Assembly (NCBI GenBank): GCA_964304625.1
Contig: OZ199839.1
Location: 248,001-312,000, forward strand
DNA: 64,000 nucleotides
Direction: 5' to 3'
From: Kudoa neothunni
Taxonomy: Eukaryota; Cnidaria
In this document: one piece after another, positions 58,202-64,000 of the stretch
Numbering within the stretch: the first letter of the stretch is position 1
Layout of the letters: every line of letters starts with the position of its first letter
Notes under the pieces: generated by a model
Databases searched by the model: none
What the model saw: only the letters and a program-made list of their open reading frames with translations
Told to the model about the DNA's origin: nothing
Position numbers and translations under genes: made by a program

Positions 58202-60696
58202 TTAACCCTCCAACGGATGAAAAAACGACCACCCTCCAACGGGATTTGGGGTAAAAAAGACCCCAGATTTTTTTAAATTTAATGTATGCAGAAAATTATT
58301 ATAAACTTATGAGGGAAATATGGGAAAATTCTGCCTAAGTAACGCTGAGAAAATAATCAATTACTTCATAATTAATCTTCAGTAATCCTCTTCGGCAAGA
58401 TTAAGCAGATATCGCGATAAATCGTTTTTATAACGTATAATATGTTTAGTCTTATTTAAAATAATGAAAAATAACATTTTAGTAAAAAATAAAAGATAAA
58501 ATATTTTCAAGGGTCCCTAATAAATTTGGTTTATATTAGCTAGCAATTTAGATATTTATTTGACGAATGGGCGCGACAGTAGAAACTTCCACATTTTGAG
58601 CATTTGGATGAGGTTTTCTTATCGTTTTCACGAGGACAATGTGCACATCTTCGTTTAGAAGTATTTGAATCTGCAAAGTTGTATGTTTCCATAGAAGTTG
58701 GATGAGATCTTTTTGAACATTTTTTCATTTGGGAATTTCTCTCCAAAAGAGGTTTATACAACTCTCCAGCCATTTCTTTCAGAAAATCACGTCTCAATTT
58801 TGTGGAATCGTTAAATATGTGTTTATATAGACAAAATGAATTTATTAAAGTCAAATCCAACATATTATAAAAGACCACCATGGGCCAGCGTCGATTAAAT
58901 CTGCGGACCGAAACGGAAGCCAACATCCGATCCACGGTATCTACTCCTCCTTTGGAACCATTATAATCCACTATTGTTTCAGGCTTTTGTTTATGTGTAT
59001 CGTTGGTTATGTTGGTGTTGGTTGTTCCTGAGGATAGGAGAATCACCGCTCTTCTTTTTTTGTTGACATATGAAGTGATCATATATTTATCAAAAAATAT
59101 AAACATAGTGCTGAATAAGGAACGATTTCTAGACGGAAGAACACACGGTGGTAAATCTCTCTTATTGTGTCGAATTGTTCCAAGGTATGTCAGACGTTTG
59201 TCTAACAGCTTCTCGGCTAGTCTAAGGGAAGAGAAAAAATTATCTGCAACTATAGTTCTTCCTGAGTTATACAAGGGAGCTGTAAGGGAAAGCACAATAT
59301 TCTCACCAACACCACAGTTTTGGCTAGCTTGAGTTCCGTTCTTTCCTAGATAGGGAGAAATGTTTACAACATATTTGTGGACTGGATCGACAGCTAGGAA
59401 AAACTTTAGGCCATATTTCGCCGGCTTCATCGGCATATATTGTCTAAATGAGCATCTTCCTCTAAACGAGACTAACTGCTCGTCAACGGTAACATTTTCA
59501 CCGGGGAAAAAACATATAGGTAGAGTCTGGATCCACATGTTCCATATGTTGCGAATTGGACAAAATTTATCCAATTCTCTTCTTTCAGATCTGGTGCTTG
59601 GATTATTAAAATGAATACATCGTAGAATTTGGCGAAAACGATTAAATGAAAAGATTTCGCGATACATCTCTCTCCCTTCCTTTATACTAAACATTTCTAA
59701 AAGAGGTTGCTCTCTGTCTTTGTAGACAGCCATCAAAATTAGTGTTCCGAAAAATCCTCTTAATTCAACGTCGTCTAAATCATTCCATAAATCAGAAAAG
59801 TGTAATTTCCCGTGAACGTTTGTTTGTTTTATTATTTCCTGGCAAATTTCATCAGTGAAGAATATAAAAAAACAGTCCAACACGTTTTTGACTCTTTGTA
59901 TGCAATAAGCTGTTGGCCCAGGTCGAGGATTCATGATATTCTCCTTCAGCATTTTTGATGGAGGTGGCTTATTCAATGTCCAAAGTATTCCGCTTTTGCT
60001 TGTCGTAGAATCCGCAGGATGTTCGCAATCTGATGTATCATCGGATTCTTCGGAATATTCAAGAACGGTTTCATCAATGTCGCTACTTAAAGGTTGATAT
60101 TCATCGCTAAAATCCTCAGATGGTGCCATGATTATCTCAATGTGCGCAACAAACGATAAAATTGGTGTATATTTCGCGTTAACTCTCATATACGGTCCTA
60201 AGGCTTAAATTATCTATAGCTTATTTTGTAGGGGATTATTTATTGCTAGTACACGGAGGTAATATGTTAATTTTGTTTGTATTTAGCTAATAAACATTGA
60301 CCTTGCGGTATTCATATAAACGATGGTTACGATATGTTGCGATTACATACTTAATCGGATTACGGCGGATTATATTGATTAATAATTGCTGAATTTGACA
60401 GTATTTATTAGGCAGATTTTTTTTTAAATTTCCAAATCATCTTATAATAATTTTCTACATACGTCAAATCAAAAAAAATCTGGGGTCTTTTTTACCCCAA
60501 AGCCCGTTGGAAGATAAAAATTTTGTTCGATAAGAAATAATCAATATTCCACATAAAGATTTTTATAAATCTATTTATTAAAATAATTTAGGAGAATAGA
60601 CGAAATTTTAAGTATCCCAGATAATTATAAAATATTCTATGGACAAATTAAAATCGTTTTGGGGTCTAAAAGACCCCAAGCCCGTTAGAGGGTTAA
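58202..60696 (-). mobile_element. piggyBac element with intact transposase
   Basis: Outer ends are TTAACCCTCCAACGG (58202) and, reverse-complemented, TTAACCCTCTAACGGGCTTG (ending 60696). A second, better-matched inverted pair lies inside. CCCTCCAACGGGATTTGGGG at 58232 mirrors CTTCCAACGGGCTTTGGGGT ending near 60514, both followed by an identical AAAAAAGACCCCAGATTTTT. The doubled ends suggest either subterminal repeats or insertion beside an older end. Stem-loops GGGGT...ACCCC stand at each terminus. One uninterrupted transposase gene fills the middle, so this may be an autonomous copy. Confidence 0.85.
58540..60189 (-). CDS. piggyBac transposase, apparently intact
   Basis: A single uninterrupted 549-codon frame without introns. 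It is a DDE_Tnp_1_7 enzyme that cuts at TTAA and moves the element without footprints. The N-terminus (to about residue 65) is acidic and Ser-rich. The catalytic residues are Asp236 in TVDEQLVSFRG, Asp316 in IVADNFFSS, Asp417 in KGGVDTVDRM and a further Asp420. A Cys-rich domain at the C-terminus (CAHCPRENDKK, then CSKCGSFYCRAH, residues 515-541) would bind the inverted repeats. ATG at residue 21 (MAPSEDFSD) is an equally good start. All expected domains are present and no stop interrupts them. The copy at 25.2 kb is a diverged, broken sibling. Confidence 0.93.
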   Translation of the reverse strand: MRVNAKYTPILSFVAHIEIIMAPSEDFSDEYQPLSSDIDETVLEYSEESDDTSDCEHPADSTTSKSGILWTLNKPPPSKMLKENIMNPRPGPTAYCIQRVKNVLDCFFIFFTDEICQEIIKQTNVHGKLHFSDLWNDLDDVELRGFFGTLILMAVYKDREQPLLEMFSIKEGREMYREIFSFNRFRQILRCIHFNNPSTRSERRELDKFCPIRNIWNMWIQTLPICFFPGENVTVDEQLVSFRGRCSFRQYMPMKPAKYGLKFFLAVDPVHKYVVNISPYLGKNGTQASQNCGVGENIVLSLTAPLYNSGRTIVADNFFSSLRLAEKLLDKRLTYLGTIRHNKRDLPPCVLPSRNRSLFSTMFIFFDKYMITSYVNKKRRAVILLSSGTTNTNITNDTHKQKPETIVDYNGSKGGVDTVDRMLASVSVRRFNRRWPMVVFYNMLDLTLINSFCLYKHIFNDSTKLRRDFLKEMAGELYKPLLERNSQMKKCSKRSHPTSMETYNFADSNTSKRRCAHCPRENDKKTSSKCSKCGSFYCRAHSSNKYLNC

Positions 60697-60752
60697 AAAC
60701 GCAACACATTAGCCTAGGATCAAACTGAAACCAAAGACGCTCGGAAGATTAA
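60697..60752. repeat. 56-bp piggyBac end scrap between two TTAA sites
   Basis: Immediately after the TTAA at 60693-60696 comes a short segment ending in an inverted terminus. Reverse-complemented, it reads TTAATCTTCCGAGCGTC, then TTTGGTTTCAGTTTGATCC. This is the terminus type of the elements at 11037 and 21059. It looks like a relic end next to the younger element. Confidence 0.5.
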
Positions 60753-61045
60753 ATAATGAATTAATTTGGCCACCATAGATCCAATATCCAGAGAAGTTAT
60801 GGTTTTGTAGAGGTAAATTTAGTAGGTTAGATTTTTACTTTATCTTGAGAGAAGGGAGACCGAAATTTGCTAACAATTTGGGTGATGCGCATACCGTCTA
60901 TGTGGCTGGTCTGAAAAATTAAGAACTCAACAAATTCAATAGTTTCTGATTTTAAATCGAAAGAAATGCAGCTAATTCAACTCACTATAGTATAAATATT
61001 TTTACGAATGAATTTTAGTAGATTTTATTCGACTCAATATGACGT
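60753..61045. other. AT-rich spacer
   Basis: No gene or repeat recognised between the piggyBac scrap and the stop codon of the next gene. Confidence 0.5.
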
Positions 61046-62741
61046 CTAAAATCTAGACGTGATTTTGGATTTTTGGGGTCGATTTGTCTTTTTATAGTAG
61101 ATAAATCCAAAAATCGTAATGCCAGTTATGAGGATTAACGAAGCCAGTATTATTCCCGTTATCGCTGATGGGCCAAGTTTTTTGGGAGGTGGTATTGGAG
61201 GTGGGCTAGTAAATAATTTATTGTTATGAAATCAATATTTATTATGGTATGTGTTAATAAAAATTACGTTGTAACAATGACTAGAATGTCATCATATTTT
61301 CTAAATCCAAATCTTGAGTCGCCCAAAATATAAATTTCGTCACATGTCAGTTTCATTTTAGGGGGTCTAATAGTAAGAGAACGTGTTTTGAGCTCTAGAA
61401 AGAGTTTCAAAATTTACGCTAAAATGACTTCAAGTGTATTCTCGCTGTTTTCTCCTTGTGTTAAATCTACCACAGTGTATAAATATGTTAGATATAGACA
61501 CGTATCCACGATATTAGGCTTGGTCTATTCTCGAAGATTAGTTTTAGTATAAATGGAACATTTTATAAAATATTTTCTATAAATTACATCTTTTTCACAT
61601 GACCTCTTAATTTTGCCCATAATTGTGCTCAGAAATTGTATTGGAGTTGATTTTTTGATAGTAAAATATTCATTGTATATCTGGAAGATAATCAATCATT
61701 ATGAAATTGTGGTTATTGACACATACAAGTAAATGATGATTGGTCAAAGGTATGAATTGTTTAGTTATAGAGGAAAGGTTGCAGTATTCCGTTGATCTAC
61801 GACAAATACCTTTTTCGTAAAGGTAGGTTTTAAGCATCATGGCACAATTCCCGAAATCAAATGCTCCAATCATGGTTATTGTACCGTCCATCTTGAAGAA
61901 TGAATCACAATGTGTATTAACATCTGACTCTTTAACAGCTATTTCGTTCCCAATACGCATACATGGATTTTGAAGAGGTTGCGAATGAGAAGAATCTTTA
62001 CTTCTCTATGAGATAAAAATATTGTAATACTCATTTAAAAATTCATGTTACTTCGACTATATTTTTCAGTATTATTCTTCTCAACACCCCAAGTGAAGCA
62101 CAACTGAAATTGTTAGAGTAGGCAGTATATCGTTGATTGTTAAAGGAGAATTTCATAATATATTTACTATCATAGACATCTATCTCCTCCGTTAAAAATC
62201 CAACGAAAAAGTTCCTGGTATGCAGACCCATTACTATTCTATTTCCTGATTTTATCTATTAATGCATGTGTTATGATATATTATTCGAGTCAACTCTAAA
62301 CACAGGAGTGTTAAATTTATACTTTTGGTAGTTGTTTATGAATTTTATCAAAAAAAAGGTAAAATCCCGATCTAAGTCCATTAAGTAGTTCTTGACTTTC
62401 ATAGTTTTTCTTTTGATAATAGCTCTCCAGTATACCCATATGTTCATTCATTATTTGTCGTATTTCATTAGGAGAGTTACTAAGACGGAATACCAACAAT
62501 AATAATTATCATACATGCTAGAATTACGCGTAGTTTAACTCGTCTTCATAGACAAATCGTAAATATACTACATCCGAGTTGATATTTTCCAGGCGGCAAC
62601 GAGATTTAATTTTAGCCAGGCAATCAGTTATTTCAACTGTTTGAATTAGAAAAACTTATAATCGGCCGTTCATAAACAGAATATAAAGTTATTAGGGAAA
62701 TGAAAAATAAACCAATAAAGATAAGATAGCGTCTCTTTCCA
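61046..62741 (-). CDS. Unrecognised single-pass membrane protein, nine exons (first exon missing)
   Basis: Exons in reading order are 62741-62656, 62636-62528, 62479-62323, 62255-62052, 62005-61727, 61680-61588, 61524-61429, 61392-61268 and 61205-61046. All eight junctions are phase-consistent, giving about 436 codons to the TAG. Introns are 19, 48, 67, 46, 46, 63, 36 and 62 nt. The N-terminal exon encodes a basic patch and a hydrophobic core (KRRYLIFIGLFFISLITLYS), a signal peptide or signal anchor. A Cys-containing ectodomain follows (CLAKIKSRC; FDFGNCAMML; CRRSTEYCN; LTCDEIYILGDSRFGF). Then come a Pro-rich stalk, a second hydrophobic helix (AITGIILASLILITGITIFG) and a short basic tail. A type I receptor-like topology is likely. 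I do not recognise the family. The first exon should end in phase 2; a frame at 63119-63062 is one possibility. Confidence 0.6.
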
Positions 62742-63439
62742 CTACACCGGTGTATGTGCGGGGGATTATAGGATTATATTTATTTCGCTTTTTCTATAGG
62801 TTACAGCGCGTTTACAAACAATTCAGCCCATAAAAATGATAAAATATATTTTTCAGATATTACTTATTTATGTAAAATGATTACAGATTATAAAACTTAA
62901 CTGTTATTTTTTGAAACATATTATCGATATATATTTTCAAGGTTTATGATTAAGGAATGCGATATTAATCAGAAAAAAAGAATTATTTTCTTCATGAATA
63001 CAAAAAAATAATTTATATTGTATCAAAATAAATTTTAGGTTAGAATTCACAATAGTCAACCGAGTGTCTTCACGTATAATCAACAATGTGAGGCGAACTC
63101 TATAGATAAAGTTCCACATATAAAATTGAAATCGCGAAATTTATTTTAACAATATAATATGGCGAAATGTGTACACAGATTATTTAAAAGTCAATTTTCC
63201 TCGTATACAGAAATGAAACAATGTCTCGATAATTTTATTAAAGTACTGTTGTAAAATATTAAATTCTTACATCAAAATAAAGGAATCTGGTTTCTCCTAC
63301 AGAAATGGTAGGAGCATCAAACTTAAAAATGAAGGTAATCAGTCGGATAATGTTAATAATAACAAAAGAATAAAGGAAAGTCTTGAATCCGATTTGAACA
63401 TCCCTTTCAGCTTAAAAAAATTAGAAACATGAAATATCG
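62742..63439. other. AT-rich region upstream of the membrane-protein gene
   Basis: No supported gene. It may contain the first exon of the minus-strand membrane-protein gene. Confidence 0.35.
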
Positions 63440-64000
63440 CACAAAGAAGAATACTCAAGAATCATTCTCAATGGAAGACCTTTCCAATAAATACGATGGT
63501 AAACTCTTGCTTGATATCTACAAAGAAACAGAATCGGATGAACTAAACGTTTTCTGTTTCACTACGAAAAAATATGAAAAATCTCTATTCTAATTATGGT
63601 CAAATTTTACATATTGACACAACCTACAAAGTAAACAAGTTATCCATTGTACCACTTTGCAGTAGTTGATTCTCATGGACGAACTCGATCAATCTTCTTC
63701 GCTTTTGTTAAAAATGAAACTCAAAATTTTGTTGATAATGTGATATTTTCGTTTTCTAAATTAATGGAAGAAACAAAAATAACAAAAGTTATCTTTGTTG
63801 ATAAGGATTCAACTGGAATTAATTCATTAAAGAGATTTTTATTTAATGCAAATATATTATTATGTTCTTATCATGTAGAAAAATCAATGGAAAGAAAAAT
63901 TCACTCACTTGAAGTCAATAAAAGTACAAAAAATAGATTAAAAACCCTTTCAAAACAAGCCATTTATTCTAAATCATACGATGAATATCTATTCTATTAG
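63440..64000 (+). pseudogene. MULE-type transposase, broken, running to the window edge
   Basis: The first catalytic Asp is in LHIDTTYKVNKL (GAC at 63616). After a single-base frame change near 63640-63650 the frame continues as YHFAVVDSHGRTRSIFFAFV. The second Asp is in IFVDKDSTGINSLKRFL, followed by LLCSYHVEKSMERK, the standard MULE DDE arrangement. The frame ends in a stop at the last base of the window, before the third catalytic Glu would be expected. The N-terminal zinc-finger part is not recognisable upstream. No terminal repeat was found. Confidence 0.75.

Noticed and set aside
61046-62741. Calcium-channel alpha2-delta (CACNA2D) identity for the membrane protein
   Set aside because: The resemblance rested partly on residues after NHHLL that turned out to be translated from a 46-nt intron (61681-61726). 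After correct splicing the similarity is gone, and no VWA or Cache domain is visible.
1-64000. Retroviral, LTR, Polinton or CRISPR content
   Set aside because: No reverse transcriptase, capsid, envelope, long terminal repeat pair or regularly spaced repeat array was seen anywhere in the window.

Overview
The window is AT-rich nuclear DNA from an animal. Evidence for an animal: a TGF-beta/activin type I receptor with GS box and kinase, a rabaptin-like endosomal protein, NAA10, DOHH, MTREX (MTR4), GDP-type succinyl-CoA ligase, ribosomal protein eS7 and COA5. Most genes are cut by very small GT-AG introns: most are 40-100 nt and several are only 18-29 nt (9437-9454 in SUCLG2 is 18 nt, 62637-62655 is 19 nt). 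Such introns, with otherwise conserved proteins, suggest a small invertebrate with a reduced, parasite-like genome. Mesozoans (dicyemids, orthonectids) are one possibility, but this is inference. Open reading frames alone hide much of the coding content, and several genes listed here were assembled from short exons by intron phase.

Layout. 0-2.6 kb: two non-autonomous hAT elements and a piggyBac-type end. 2.7-4.4 kb: a RAD51AP1-like gene (+) and a TMEM86/YhhN lysoplasmalogenase (-). 6.1-7.15 kb: a Merlin (IS1595/ISXO2-like) transposon. 8.6-10.25 kb: SUCLG2. 11.0-12.9 kb: an internally deleted piggyBac. 14.4-15.25 kb: RPS7. 18.2-18.5 kb: a tiny COA5 gene. 21.0-27.1 kb: two decayed piggyBac elements side by side. 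27.2-27.84 kb: an unrecognised four-exon gene (171 aa, -), divergent from MTREX (28.1-36.2 kb, +). MTREX carries one 3.07-kb intron with a hAT element inside it. 37.3-42.8 kb: rabaptin-like gene and DOHH (both -). 44.8-46.95 kb: type I TGF-beta family receptor (-). 51.0-52.2 kb: a decayed pogo/Tigger-like element. 53.8-54.5 kb: NAA10 (+). 54.8-57.8 kb: hAT elements, a tRNA-derived SINE with 13-bp target duplication, and an unexplained coding-like exon. 58.2-60.7 kb: a piggyBac with an intact 549-aa transposase. 61.0-62.74 kb: a nine-exon gene for an unrecognised single-pass membrane protein (-). 63.4-64 kb: a broken MULE transposase running to the window edge.

The genes do not form one pathway. 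They are housekeeping loci (ribosome, nuclear RNA exosome, mitochondrial TCA cycle and cytochrome oxidase assembly, eIF5A hypusination, N-terminal acetylation) plus signalling and trafficking genes, interspersed with class II transposons. piggyBac dominates: at least eight ends share a TTAA plus CCCTnnAAC-type terminus followed by a GGGGT...ACCCC stem-loop. I saw no retrovirus, LTR element, Polinton, CRISPR array or tRNA gene.
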